A stretch of DNA of 64,000 nucleotides from Nemertoderma westbladi (taxonomy: Eukaryota > Xenacoelomorpha > Nemertodermatida > Nemertodermatidae). The position numbers and the translations under genes were made by a program. Every line of letters starts with the position of its first letter. Position 1 is the first letter of the stretch. The DNA lies in the NCBI GenBank assembly GCA_032718475.1, contig JAUCBJ010000347.1, forward strand, positions 1-64,000, read 5' to 3'. This document shows positions 27,301-39,400 of the stretch, in pieces. Under the pieces are notes generated by a model. It ran no database searches and was not told where the DNA came from. It saw only the letters and a program-made list of their open reading frames with translations.

Positions 27301-30300
27301 AATCCCATGAGAAACCATTGCCATAGGTGTTAAACTCCTAATAGGTAGGTAATAGATAAGACATTAAACAGTTTCTGGCCGACTATGTTTGAATGATCAC
27401 AGGGAAAAATCCCTAATGATAAGTGGTCAATTCTAAATCCACATACTCCTATTTATATTATAAGAACCATCAAAAAAACTTTAGGTTACTCTATATATAT
27501 TATTGTCATGCAGTGCTCAATTGTAATCAACTGCCCTAATAAAAATACGGTTGTGGTCAAATTATTAATCTTAAATATTATAATTCCCTGTGATTGTTGT
27601 TGCAGATAGCACAACCACCACTAAGAAATGTGTTTCTTTCACTGTACCGGAACCATTCACAAAGTTCACGTTTACCTTCGCTTTCGGAAATACTTGCCAA
27701 AACAAATTAGTTACCGATGTTCTCATTATTCCAGAATCAAAAACATTGAAAATGATGACGAAGAAAAATTTCGTATTCCCTACATTTATGAATAAGTGAG
27801 TTTTATAATTATTACTATTTTCATTCACATATTGACTGTGATACATAATGTTATTCGTTCATCTATATATTTATTGTCAGTTTTATAATTATATTTTCCA
27901 TGTAATATTCCATACTCCCTAACGGTATAGTTTCTTAAAATAAACCAAAAGTTTTCTGCAGCCACTACAAGGGAATACGCACACGTAAGACGACTTGCTT
28001 ACATATCCCCCCCCCCCCCCCCCCTCCCCCCAGAACTATACTCCTCAGAGGAAACTGGAACTCATTTAGAGAAGATTTAAGGATGCAAGGCAGATACGAA
28101 CCATGGAACTCCCTGCATTCCCTGGTCTACTTGCAGGGCTCAAACCCACGAATTCAGGAACCAAAAATGCGAATTCACGGGACAGGAAAAAGCTGCTACA
28201 ATACATTAGTGAAACTACTTGGTCTAAAAATTAAAAATACACAAGTGAAAGTATTATAACCTGAAAACGAAAACAGGCTACCATAACAAAGAACCTGACA
28301 ACAGGATAACATAGGAAAGAACGTGACAACAGGCTAACATGGGAAAGAACCTGACAACAGGCTAACATAGGAAACAACCTGACAACAGGCTAACATAGGA
28401 AAGAACCTGAGAACAGGCTAACATAGGAAACAACCTGACAACATGCTAACATAGGAAAGAACCTGACAACATGCTAACATAGGAAAGAACCTGACAACAG
28501 GCTAAGATAGGAAAGAACCTGACAACAGGCTAAGATAGGAAAGAACCTGATAACAGGATAACATAGGAAAGAACGTGACAACAGGCTAACATAGGAAAGA
28601 ACCTGACAACAGGCTAACATAGGAAAGAACCTGACAACAGGTTAACATAGGAAAGAACCTGACAACAGGCTAACATAGGAAACAACCTGACAACAGGCTA
28701 ACATAGGAAAGAACCTGACAACATGCTAACATAGGAAAGACCCTGACAACAGGCTAACATAGGAAAGAACCTGACAACATGCTAACATAGGAAAGAACCT
28801 CCCAACAGGCTAACATAGGAAAGAACCTGACAACAGGCTAACATAGGAAACAACCTGACAACAGGCTAACATAGGAAAGAACCTGACAACAGTTTAACAT
28901 AGGAAAGAACCTGACAACATGCTAACATAGGAAAGAACCTGACAACAGGCTAACATGGGAAAGAACCTGACAACAGGCTAACATAGGAAACAACCTGTCA
29001 ACAGGCTAACATAGGAAAGAACCTGACAACAGGCTAACATAGGAAACAACCTGCCAACAGGCTAACATAGGAAAGAACCTGAGAACAGGCTAACATAGGA
29101 AACAACCTGACAACATGCTAACATAGGAAAGAACCTGACAACATGCTAACATAGGAAAGAACCTGACAACAGGCTAAGATAGGAAAGAACCTGACAACAG
29201 GATAACATAGGAAAGAACCTGACAACATGCTAACATAGGAAAGATCCTAACAACAGGCTAACATAGGAAAGAACCTGAGAACAGGCTAACATAGGAAAGA
29301 ACCTGACAACATGCTAACATATGAAAGAACCTGACAACAGGATGACATAGGAAAGATCCTAACAACAGGCTAACATAGGAAAGAACCTGAGAACAGGCTA
29401 ACATAGGAAAGAACCTGACAACAGGCTAACATAGGAAAGAACCTGACAACAGGCTAACATAGGAAAGAACCTGACAACAGGCTAAGATAGGAAAGAACCT
29501 GACAACAGGCTAACATAGGAAAGATCCTAACAACAGGCTAACATAGGAAAGAACCTGACAACAGGCTAAGATAGGAAAGAACCTGACAACATGTTAAAAC
29601 AAGAAATTAAAATCGGCAAAAAAAAAGCGCAATTCCGAAGTTCTAACGAAAAAAAATTATAATAATACCGCCCTAGGGTAAGGATCAGATTAAATCGTAT
29701 AACCGCATAAGAATAAACAATTCAGTAAACGCATTTTTATTTTAAAAAGCAGAAATTTTCTACTACATTGCAAACTCAATAGAAAACTTCAACAGACAAA
29801 TTTACGTTGAATAAAACATCGATCTATGCGTGATCGTCATCCAACTCCGATCACACCGCCCTCTGGGATTTAACAGATTAAGGCCTATAAAATATATTAT
29901 TCCGCCGTATGAACCATTCCCAATTAGCTCACACTTGATTTAATATTTATAAGAATTATCAATTAAATATCAATTAGCGATACTCATCTCTCTGATGGAT
30001 TTTTTCGTAAAAGGTTTTAGTTGAATAACATATAGGTAGGTACTTGAAATGTCCACACCTACCTATGAAACAATATACAGTATTAATACAGTATAATCAT
30101 CATTTTATCTAAATGCAATAATTTTGTGCAATATATAAATTTATTGCATTAGTCAATATAAAAAGCAATAATTTTTGCCCCATTCATATTAATTAAGTTG
30201 TTAATTATCTGTTTAGATACACCTACATGGCTTACTACGTACTCGAACGTTATTTCATAACCAAGAAAGCAACCAACATCCCGAATAAACTCGAAACTAC

Positions 30301-33300
30301 AGTCCACTTCACCTCTCCTCGAACCTTTGATGTAGAGTTCAACCTACCAGATGAAACAGCAAGGAAACACGATATTGAGCTGCCATTCAGTATGCCATTC
30401 TTCGATACCACCCTCCTGACGGAATTGTTGACCCCCAGTCTGTGGGCAGAGGATCTCGTAACTGATGAATCGATGTTCTCATGGAACTACTTGAACAGAT
30501 TCTTTGATTATCATACCAAGAAACTACAAAGTAAGACATTAATATCATCATTAATATTAAAGTTTTGTATTTGATTATTAATAATTTTCGAACGTTCAGT
30601 TCAAAGATATCCTTAAGTATATGATGCTTACATTGTATTAATCTTATATTAACTTACCAATTGCCATAAAGTACTTCAAGAATCTAATTAAATAGGCTAG
30701 TCGTTGAAGATAGTAAAAACTGAGTAATAATATCTAGAGCGCTCTTAATAAATTATCTAGAACGCTCCAGATATTTTTTTTCAGAATGTCCCTATAGGGG
30801 CTCCGTTCCTACACACTGACTGTTACGTGGAAAAATGTTTCCTGTAATTGTGCTAATTAATTATTATGAGAGTTATTAATACTGTAACGTATCATTGCAG
30901 CATTCGGTAAAGTTGAGGAGAATTTCATAGAGACATTCGATGGCCTACGATTACCCATGGAACTTCCACCTAAATGCAAATTCGTTCTCACTAAAGAATG
31001 CACATCGCAACCTCAGTTCGCTATTCTAATCTATCGTCAAAACGAGGAATCAATGAAACAAGCCCTGGAAATCCGCATCAAAGACACGTTAGCTGAAGTT
31101 TTGTAATATTAGGCATTATTGAGGACAACTTTTAGTATCGTTTAGTACGTATCACAAAATTGTGGAAACATTTGAGTAAAATAATAGTTCCTCACTGATA
31201 AATGAAAGCCTTGATTATGTCCGATCAATAAAGGGAGACAAACTGAAAGTATTTGTATTATGTATATTAATTTAAAGCAGTTATAGTTACGTACTCGCTA
31301 CATCAGGCGACTGTGTAGTCTATATCTTACAATTAAAACCAAATATGATTTTATACTATTTTTATCTAACAATAAAATAGGTTCATCAAGTTATTGCCCC
31401 AGCTGACTGTCCAAGTCAACGATCAACCAATCAGCATCACCAACGAGTTCACCGTCCCAATTGTTATGGCCAAAATCGTTAAGGAAGGCCCCGTAATAAC
31501 CGTAACCTTGCCTTCTATTGGACTCCTAGTCAAATATGAACCCCAGGCTTTACAGACTGTGACACTTAAGGTAAGTTTAAAATCTACTTTATACACACAA
31601 ATAAACTAAGGGTAATGTAATTTACTCCCAAACTAGAATATTACTTAATACGCAAGATGATAAATAATACAGATGATTAGGGTAGGGCCTAACACCAACC
31701 AGCAGACTGTACCAGTGCAAGCAACAGCAAACGATAAAATGTGCAATAACTTTAAGCTGTGTTGTTAGAATTTCTTAATCAATTATTACAAATTTAGATA
31801 TATAATTAAGAGATGAAGAGATTTGAGTTGATATTGAACGCTGCTGATTTCATTTCAGCACGCTCAAATATCATTATGTAAATATATATTACTAAAGTTA
31901 TTATCCATAAATAGTTGTAATAATTTTTAAGTTCAAGTCGAAAGCAATTTGTCATCACAATGGTATTCCGAAATATGTCCATAGAGGTTGAAACCGGTTT
32001 AGCAAAAATGTTGGAGAATTACAAGCTGTTGATGACATTAAATTACTTATTTATAATTTATTTTCTAATAGAATCATTGATGACCTTGTAATATGTATTG
32101 AAATTTACAGATCGTTCAAAACTTTTACATGTTTAAGCATCCATCAACGACCAACCAGGAGCTATGTAGCTGGTTTTGTATTGTATTCACTATTTTCAAT
32201 ACTTTCTAGATTGCCCCAATGTTCCACTCGTCACTGTGTGGTCTCCTTGGCAACTGGAATGGTATCCAAGAGGACGATTTGAGTCTCCCCAACCAACTGA
32301 TTGTCCACCAACCAACCGCTTTCATTCACGCCTGGCTCGTTAAATCGGAACGCTGTGAAGAGGAGGGCTGCAGTCTGGAATCCAAACACTTAGTTGTTGA
32401 GGTAACCGCCTTGAATCAGGTTGATAACACTTGCTACTCTGGGATTCCTTTACTGACCTGTCCGGAAGTGTGCAACGAAGTTCTTGGAGAGACAGTCCGA
32501 GGTATGTAAATATTAATTGTATTGATATGCTTCGTAGGATTACAACGGTGAGTAGAGCAGGTAGGGGGGGGGGGGGGGGGGGGGGAGATTGGACGCAATA
32601 GAAATCCTTGCATGGTCATCTTTCCGACAATATCAAAAAATCGCTATAAGGTTGAAGAATAACTGCGGTGTAACTAGCGCAATACTGACGGAGACACCTT
32701 TTTTAAACGCTTGTAGCTAAAGATTGAAAGCAAAAATAGAATTTCCGGCTCACCCAGCAAGGAGGAGGGAGGTGAAACTATCTCTGTTTCAAATTTCATG
32801 TAATCTCATTAAGATTTGTAGAAAAAATTTTTTGGGGGGAGGGGGGTGGGGTCCAGGTACCTCAATAACGACACTATATTCCAGGACATGGTGTATACCC
32901 AACATTTGGAAAACGGGCTTAGTATACTGTATATCATCCATTCACCTTCGAATAAGAAGTATAAAATGTAAACAATGAACACGTCACGTAATTTAGAGTC
33001 CAGTAATATTAAATTAACTTTCCTGGAGAAGTTTTTTCCCGCCCAACACAAATATGAAGTCCATTAGCAGTCCCAATAGATAAAGGCGACAGGCACCCTG
33101 TCGCCCTGGGGGTTAGAATCAGTGAAGGAGACACTTTGCGCCCCTTGTGGTTAAGTTTTATTTGTCTAAAGGCGTCACAGTGCCTCCATAATGAACATGG
33201 TCCTAAAATTTGTTAGAATGTTAAAGGCGGCATTTTAGGTAAAAAGTTACTCTCCGTATTTTATATAATATTATAAGTATAATATATTTTCCATTTATTA

Positions 33301-33480
33301 GTGGGATTCTTTTGCGAACCTACATCCACTTTTGAGTCCCATCTCTACGACACCGCGTTACACTCTAGGACCACCGGGTCGAATTACGCAAATCGTTTCG
33401 AAACGCAGAAATACGACACTTTCTTAGATGTTACAGTTGCCAGAACGTGCGACTGCGAAGCTTGGTGTAGTAATCAGTAA
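12368..33480 (+). CDS. Vitellogenin-like large lipid transfer protein, 22 exons, 1526 aa
   Basis: Exons: 12368-12431, 13448-13599, 13814-14083, 17047-17202, 17433-17593, 18369-18543, 19593-19775, 20082-20309, 21221-21421, 21604-21836, 22436-22658, 22819-23094, 24896-25161, 25525-25716, 25863-26128, 26763-26930, 27606-27795, 30217-30530, 30901-31102, 31381-31570, 32210-32501, 33302-33480. All junctions are GT-AG and in phase, giving 4581 nt. Residues 1-20 are a hydrophobic signal peptide (KILLVLALLVLAVQAF). Residues about 22-600 match the lipoprotein N-terminal domain: YVFDYNG opening, NIFKGIINLIQIQLQ, a GECETTYNV segment, VTKTRNLEHC, and KAVGN at 483-487, the counterpart of the vitellogenin KALGNAG motif. 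Residues about 1240-1430 form a von Willebrand D domain (ETFDGLRLP, later CGLLGNWNG at 1380-1387). No polyserine phosvitin region is seen. The family carries lipid in extracellular fluid or yolk. Vitellogenin or another apolipoprotein-like paralogue remains open. Confidence 0.93.
14107..15790. repeat. 43-bp minisatellite, about 39 units, in intron 3
   Basis: Contiguous units read CCTAGACCTACATACGTAGC, then AGATAAACCAGTGTATGTAC, then a variable trinucleotide (CGA, CTA, TTA or CAA). The first two or so units are 42 bp, the rest 43 bp. Each unit contains TACATAC and GTATGTA, able to form a 7-bp stem, and the palindrome CTACATACGTAG with one mismatch. Marked variants (GTGTAAGTACC) recur 301 and 344 bp apart (14891, 15192, 15536), showing higher-order repetition of 7 then 8 units. 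The array starts 24 bp after the exon 3 splice donor. Confidence 0.97.
16019..16990 (+). mobile_element. 5'-truncated non-LTR retrotransposon, RT C-terminal half
   Basis: A frame at 16019-16966 is uninterrupted. It carries the catalytic FADD box (LDFADDLGVL), a VGLFINSRKTK segment, YLGSWI, then the thumb and C-terminal region VVPVLLYGSPCWALT and MLRRVH typical of RTE/L1-like elements. The upstream RT palm and any endonuclease are absent, so this is a 5'-truncated insertion. It lies inside lipoprotein intron 3, immediately after the minisatellite and 80 bp before exon 4. The open frame suggests a fairly recent insertion. Confidence 0.9.
20641..20814. repeat. Perfect 87-bp tandem duplication
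   Basis: Two copies (20641-20727, 20728-20814) of an 87-bp unit starting AAATACTCTAATTCC, identical by eye, lie in intron 8 of the lipoprotein gene. Each ends in a palindromic GTACAAGTACAGTACATGTAC-like stretch. The identity implies a recent duplication or assembly-level duplication. Confidence 0.9.
21925..22330 (+). mobile_element. Heavily decayed copy of the same non-LTR RT family
   Basis: Short segments in order match the 16-17 kb fragment. Examples are a CTTCAGCATGTAGATAG-like stretch against GAGCATGTGGACGACTTC, GCGGATTCGGAAGTCACGTG against ATGGATCCGGAAGTCAGGTG, and ATTATTTAGAGCAACAGTAG against ATTATTTAGAGCAGCAGTAG. Deletions and point changes are numerous. It lies in intron 10 of the lipoprotein gene. 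Confidence 0.75.
23460..24560 (+). mobile_element. Decayed reverse-transcriptase element with two poly-C tracts
   Basis: This block in lipoprotein intron 12 is visibly more GC-rich than its surroundings. Across frames it shows an RT-like segment TFNTFNNIDCSNMLVEINEH (about 23871-23930), which corresponds to the DFKNAFNxxDR palm block, followed by an HMPxISAWIEA continuation. Frameshifts and stops break it throughout. C homopolymers of 24 nt (24112-24135) and 23 nt (24482-24504) sit in its 3' half. The full 3' end is not defined. Confidence 0.6.
28007..28024. repeat. Poly-C tract in intron 17
   Basis: An 18-nt C run is followed by T and a second C run of seven or so bases. It precedes the 28-bp minisatellite in the same intron. 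It is one of about a dozen G/C homopolymers in the window. Confidence 0.9.
28266..29605. repeat. 28-bp minisatellite, about 48 units
   Basis: Contiguous variants of GAAAGAACCTGACAACAGGC followed by TAACATAG run through intron 17 of the lipoprotein gene. Frequent variants are AACAACC for AAGAACC, ATGC for AGGC, and AAGATAGG for AACATAGG. There are no spacers between units. The strand composition is strongly purine-rich. Confidence 0.97.
32564..32910 (+). repeat. Interspersed repeat family R, copy 1, with poly-G
   Basis: It begins with a 22-nt G run (32564-32585). It then shares the family blocks AATCCTTGCA, AAGGTTGAAGAATAACTGC, GTGTAACT, GGAGACACCTTTTTT, TTGTAGCTAAAGA, GAAGGGAGG-like GGAGGGAGGTGAAACTAT, TTTCAAATTTCATG, AAGATTTGTAGAAAAA, a second G-rich run (32834-32860) and ACGACACTATATTCC. 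Related copies lie at 44.3, 45.3 and 58.7 kb. It sits in the last intron of the lipoprotein gene. Boundaries are approximate. Confidence 0.8.
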
Positions 33481-36480
33481 ATATGGTTACCTAGCAACTC
33501 AGTGTAATAATCAAAGTTGACGACGATGACCGACCAATCACTACGATATAAACTGTTTATTAATTATCAATATAATCATACCAAATCTGTTCTGTGCTAC
33601 AGTATATTAGTACGTTCCTGGGTAACAATTAATTAGGGTTTATTTATGACTTTGTGCAGTATACCCATAATTTATAAATTATGTTGTTGACTTTTGTGGT
33701 GTATTGGAGAAATTGTGCAGTAATAATTCTGATTAATTATAAATTAAATTATTAAGCTAATTACATTCACATACATAATTTTTAACATTAAAAAATAACT
33801 GCATTTAATAGCAACAAAGTAGAAACAACATAATGTAGTAAATTTAGTATTTAATTAACAGCATTGTAATCAACAATAAAAGTATACCTAGTCTAATTAA
33901 CTGATGCATATTCGACTCTCATTGATAGTTTAGGCCTACTATATTTAGTAGAATAATCAATTGAACTAAATAAAATCTCGAAAGTAAATTTTATTTTTAT
34001 TATTTCAAACGAGTTTTTTATATTTTGTGTGCTTTATTTAACTTCACTTGGCTTTTGAAAATTAAATTGATAAATTAAAAATCATTTACAACATTTTATT
34101 TGGAAAATAGCCTACTGATTTGGCACATTGAAAGGCTACGTGTTTCGGTGAGCTATTTTAAATGGTTAATAATTAATGAACGAAATTAATCAAAAGTTTA
34201 AATAAATATATATAATTTTAATTCAAGAGAATCACATAACTAAATAATGTATAATCAATGCTATGGGCAACGCTTTTAGGAGAAATAAAGTAAAATCAAT
34301 GTTTTGTATACTGTCAGCACACAATGTCCTACAGTATAATATATTAGGCCTATCTATATTATATTGTTCATTAAATTACAATCACTTCTAACAGAATGAA
34401 TTTAAATTTGTAAATTCAATATATAAATTTAAAAAAAAAGCTACAAAATATTATATAATTATATTTATTTGTGTGAGAATAATTCAGCGATCATGTCGTT
34501 ATGTCCGTCCATACACGCCATACGTTTACTATGTATGTGTCCAGTATATCACCCCACGTCATACTAAATAGTCATATAACGACATTTGAATAGCCTACAC
34601 ATTAAATTATATAATAACGCAATGTATCTAAAATTATTACGAAATGTCTGAGATTCGAAGCAACGATTACCGTTCGTGACCCACGGTTCCATTTATTAGC
34701 GATATAAATTGAAAAATAATTTAATAGATATATAAAATTGAATAAGATTGCAATCTTGCAGTCTCTAGAAACTTATGCACAACATACACATACACATACA
34801 TACATACATACATACATACATACATACATACATACATACACCCCTCTTTGTACAACCCCCATTCTGGGGACCGTTATTTCTATCGGTCGGTTCTGGGGTC
34901 GATATTGATTTCTTATGCACAACATTTCTTATGAACTTATGCACAACATACACATACCTTAATTTTTCACAAATAAGTGGCACTTTAAGCATTTCACTTT
35001 TATAATTTTATTAAAATTGATCTCGCTGTGGCTCAGGAAATATCATCAAACAATTAGCAAATATATCAATTAGGAGAAATTCAAATCCTCACTACTGTAA
35101 TACTGTAATTAATACTGCTCCTCAAGTCCAATACATATATCTACCAATACCAGTCCAAAAGGATAAACAACGATTATTTATTAAACCTATGTAATATATA
35201 ATTACTAAGAGCAGTTACCGGTAGTTAATGTAATTTTAGTTTTAATAAACAAATATACTGTAGTGTAGGCCCTACTGCATAATATTAAATATACTGTAGT
35301 ATAATTTTATTTTCTATGGTCGAGAAATTTTTAAAACATGCGATATACAGTATAAACATATGAGTGAAATATTTCTTCACATCGAAAGGGAGCAGTGAAA
35401 ATTAAGTTAGAAAGCTTATTATAATATATGTTTTCCAGAATTTAGAATCTAATTTACCTATATACTGTATAACCCAAATAAATGAGTTTAATACCAAGTT
35501 AAATTAGTATCATTTTCACAAGTCAGCGTGAAATACCCCGTGAAAAAATGTAAACTCAATGATGGACAATGGAGTGCTTGCTATATATCACGGCCTGAAA
35601 TAAAGTACCAGTATTCTTTCAGTATGTTTGTACCCTATTCTATGGTTAGGCTGAGGTAGGCCTAACAGTAATTCATTCATCACAGATGCAGACATCACAG
35701 AGATACTGTACTTAAGTTGTTACCGGTACCATACCGAGGGGGACCTGTGTCACTCATTCTGTCGGTGACTGAGACAGGGGGAACTGGACGCAAATGCCAT
35801 CTCGGCGTATTAATGTTGTTGAATTCTAAATGCAGGGAAAGGAGCAGGTTTCAGCGGCACCAAAACAATAAACTAAAGTCAAAAAAACATGTTACAGTTA
35901 TTATTTTTGGGAATATTCAGCTGTTATTCGCGTTGCATTTGCCATGTTGAGAGATTTTTATTTTTATTGTTTTATTATTATTATAATATTGTTATTATTA
36001 TAGATTTTTATTGTGTCGAAAATGCCCCCCTATCTGCGCTAACTACACCTAGTAAGCCTGATTAAGCTGCAGACAGCACATGCTACATAAGTTGTTAACG
36101 GTACGGTACCGGTATAAAAATCGATTTATATTTAATAAAACTTCGAAACTTAAAAATAAACGACATATTCAATAAATAAAGTACCCGTATTTCATACTTC
36201 CAGGCACTCGCTTCATATTTCACTTACTCACTACACTCGTTCGTGGAAATATTCCCACTCGCGCCGGCGTGAAATACAGTGCTACGTTTTTTTATTTAAA
36301 TAAAAATATAAATGTACTGTAGTTATTATAGGTAGGTAAGTATTGCCCTTGTTAGTTGCAAGATATTATTAACTCCAATTACATAATACTGTATATGACA
36401 TTAAATCAGTTTAATTTGCTATATAAGAAATTTATTTAAACGCTCCAAGTTATTATCCAAGTTGCATTTTATTAAGTTAA
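33481..36480. other. Intergenic AT-rich DNA between convergent genes
   Basis: It holds the 3' flank of the lipoprotein gene and a (TACA/CATA)n microsatellite at about 34785-34841. The phrase CTTATGCACAACATACACATAC occurs in whole or part three times around 34770-34960, bracketing the microsatellite. The rest has no supported gene. TACTGTA and TAGGCCTA palindromes recur. Confidence 0.5.
33875..33880 (+). promoter_or_regulatory. Candidate polyadenylation signal of the lipoprotein gene
   Basis: This is the first AATAAA downstream of the stop codon at 33478-33480, about 395 bp away. ATTAAA variants occur earlier, so the true signal is uncertain. Confidence 0.4.
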
Positions 36481-36490
36481 ATATTTTATT

Positions 36491-39400
36491 TTATTTTACT
36501 AAAATATAAATTATCGCTATACCGACAATAGCGATGGCATTGGCGCTGATTGAAGTGGCGGCATCTTCGTCACTCGTACCTGGTTTACAGAGTTTGCAGA
36601 ACTTCATACAGTGCTCGTGCATGTAGTCGCTATTGCGGGAACATTCATCGTCACCGTAATCTTTACATTTACTATCTTTATCGACGCACACATCGCGGTC
36701 TCTCTCGTCGATACAGATGCGACACGTCCGACGGCAGTAGAGATGCATATAGTCGGGGTTGCGGGAGCACTCGGCGGGTTCGTAGAGGTCGCATCGCTCG
36801 TCCCGGTCCTCGCACACCGTCTCCGCGGAACCGCAGATTCCGCACGTACTCCGACAGTTGTTGTGCATGTAGGCCGGGTTCCTGTCGCACTCCTGGTTCG
36901 CGTAGCCGTCGCAGTTACCGTCGATGTCCGTACACGCTGTTTCCTCAGTAGGTGCATCCTTACATAATCCTAAATATGAAAGTATGGCAGGGTTTACAAA
37001 GGTTTACAAAGTTTACAGATGGTGGCGAACCCCATAGCGACAATTTTAGCAATGTCGTGTATTTTGACGTACAAACCAACAGACAAACGGACATTTTTAC
37101 TGACAGATAGACAGGCAGATTAGATTTTTCCAAACATAAAAACTGATGTCACAAATGAAATCAGCGACGAAGAAAACATATGCTTTGTGCTTCATTGATA
37201 ACATTCACAAATTACTATTTTAATTTTTGCGTATTCAGTCAGAAGGAGACAAATAATTTTACGCGGGATGATATAATTTTAAATTAATTTAACGCGGAAT
37301 TAATGGGCTGGCTTACATTTTGGAGACAAGCTGCCCCCCCCCCCCCCCCCCCCTAATATAGATCCGCTTGGAAATATTTTTAATCACCATCACTACATTC
37401 GTTCCTGACACAAATTACTAGGATCAGAACACTGTAAAGTTATACCTTACAGTTAGACAGAAGGATGAGAATAGTTATGTGAGTATAAGAGGACTAACGA
37501 ACCGCAAGACTTGTAACAGTGTTTCTTCATATAATCATGGTTATTCTGACATTCACCTCCAGCAGCCCACATATCGCATGCGGTGTTATCATTAACGCAA
37601 GGTTGGATTTCTTCTCGTTCTATTGGTTCGAATTCCCCTGGAAATAATTTACACAACCTGTCTGCGCATCGGCTATTGGTTGGACACCAGGAGCAGCTTG
37701 GGCCTGGTCGATATGGTCGCTTCGTCTATGTGAGAAATAAAATTTATTAAAATTCAACAGTGGAAAGGAAGATATCGCTCTCAGACAGTTAGAGGGAAGT
37801 CATCTTAAAAAATGAGGGGAATTTCTTATTTGTTTTGGACTGTATTAGTCGAGTCAATCTAGCAAAAAAACCATAAGTATTTCGCAATCAATCCGAACCA
37901 CACATTTTGGATTCTATATTACCTTATTAATGACCAAAAAAAAGTCTATAAAGTTTTATTTTGCGGATAATATGTTTATTCATGGAAATTCTGCGTAAAT
38001 TTGCATAACACAAGCTAAACAAAAGGAACAGTAGGGAAAAGTAAGTAGCAAATTGGTGATGTTCCAGAATAATTTAATTAATTTCACAATAAGCTGTGAT
38101 TCAATGGGAAATTAGTAATATTTACACTGGCGTGTTACACATTAATTGCTATATCTCGGAAACCAGAAGTCGCATCAAATTTTTAAATATATCTAAAACT
38201 TCACGATTTATTAAGGTAACCGTTGTAAATAAATTATACAATTCCACTGCAAGGAAATTTCATAATTTCCATTAATGTTAGTGAACATTTTTCACATACT
38301 CAAATTCTTATTGCTCTATTGATTTTAGATGTAATTTATTTATTTGTTTTAGTTTGAAAACCACAATAGTTTATCATATAACGAATAAATTTTTTGGGGA
38401 TAAGGCTTTTTGAGGTCGCTAAATCCGATGGGTGAGGTTACATCCACCCGTTTAGTAGAGAAGTTGTGTAAATAAGGTTCTTATATTGTACCAGCAAAAT
38501 TGGTATTAAAAATGGCTAAATTATTAGACAAATTTCCGTTGCTCTGGAAACTAAATTGGTAACCATATAGAAGTGCATACTTCAGTCAACTGATAATCAT
38601 TAGAGAAAAGTTTGACTGTACCAAATTTGGGACAAATCCCACCAATAGACCCCCTTGTTGCTATGTAAAATCCATGTTGCTAAGGAAAGAAACAGGAAAT
38701 TGAAGGTGATCCGCATAATATATTTTTACAGACTTTTTTGGGGGTGTTAACAAGGTAATGTAGAATAAATAAATTGGTTTGGATGAATTGCGAATTTGTT
38801 ATGGGTTGACACCCTTTTTCGGCTAGATTGACTCGCCTATATAGTAACATGCTACATTCTTCAAACAAACACCCCCCCCCACTCCACCCAGAGCAGCCCC
38901 CACAACCCCCTATTAATTAACATTATTAGAATAATATATTATTATAATTTATATCTAAATATATATTAAATATTAAAATGTTTATGTATAAGCTTCTCTA
39001 TTTGGGGAAACAGCACCCGTTTCGGTCGTTTGCATTAACGAAGTGTCTCCTAGTGTCAATCGAATTTCATATACAAGCATGAAAAACACACGGGTGCGGT
39101 ATGGTAGGGCTATACAAACACAATGAAGTATATAAATTATGAGGGAGGGGGAGGGGGAGGGATATGGATACGTTGGGAAGATTAGGCGGTAAATTGAGAG
39201 GAAATTGATGGGAGACAGTCGGAACGCAAACGGGAATTTAGGCAAACGAAAATGCCTACGAAAAACGTTACGTAACGCAAGCAGGACGTTTGACAAATAG
39301 CTCTAAATTTAGCGTAATGTATCGTTGTCATAGGGCCCTGTTTGCATACCGTCTTACCCACGTCCAAACAGCGAGTCCTAGCAGTCTACCATATACCCTG

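Noticed and set aside
36550-36967. Plus-strand open frames of 118-133 codons
   Set aside because: They lie opposite the ShK exon of the minus-strand gene, are Arg- or Val/Thr-rich, and are by-products of its higher GC content. The cysteine pattern is on the other strand.
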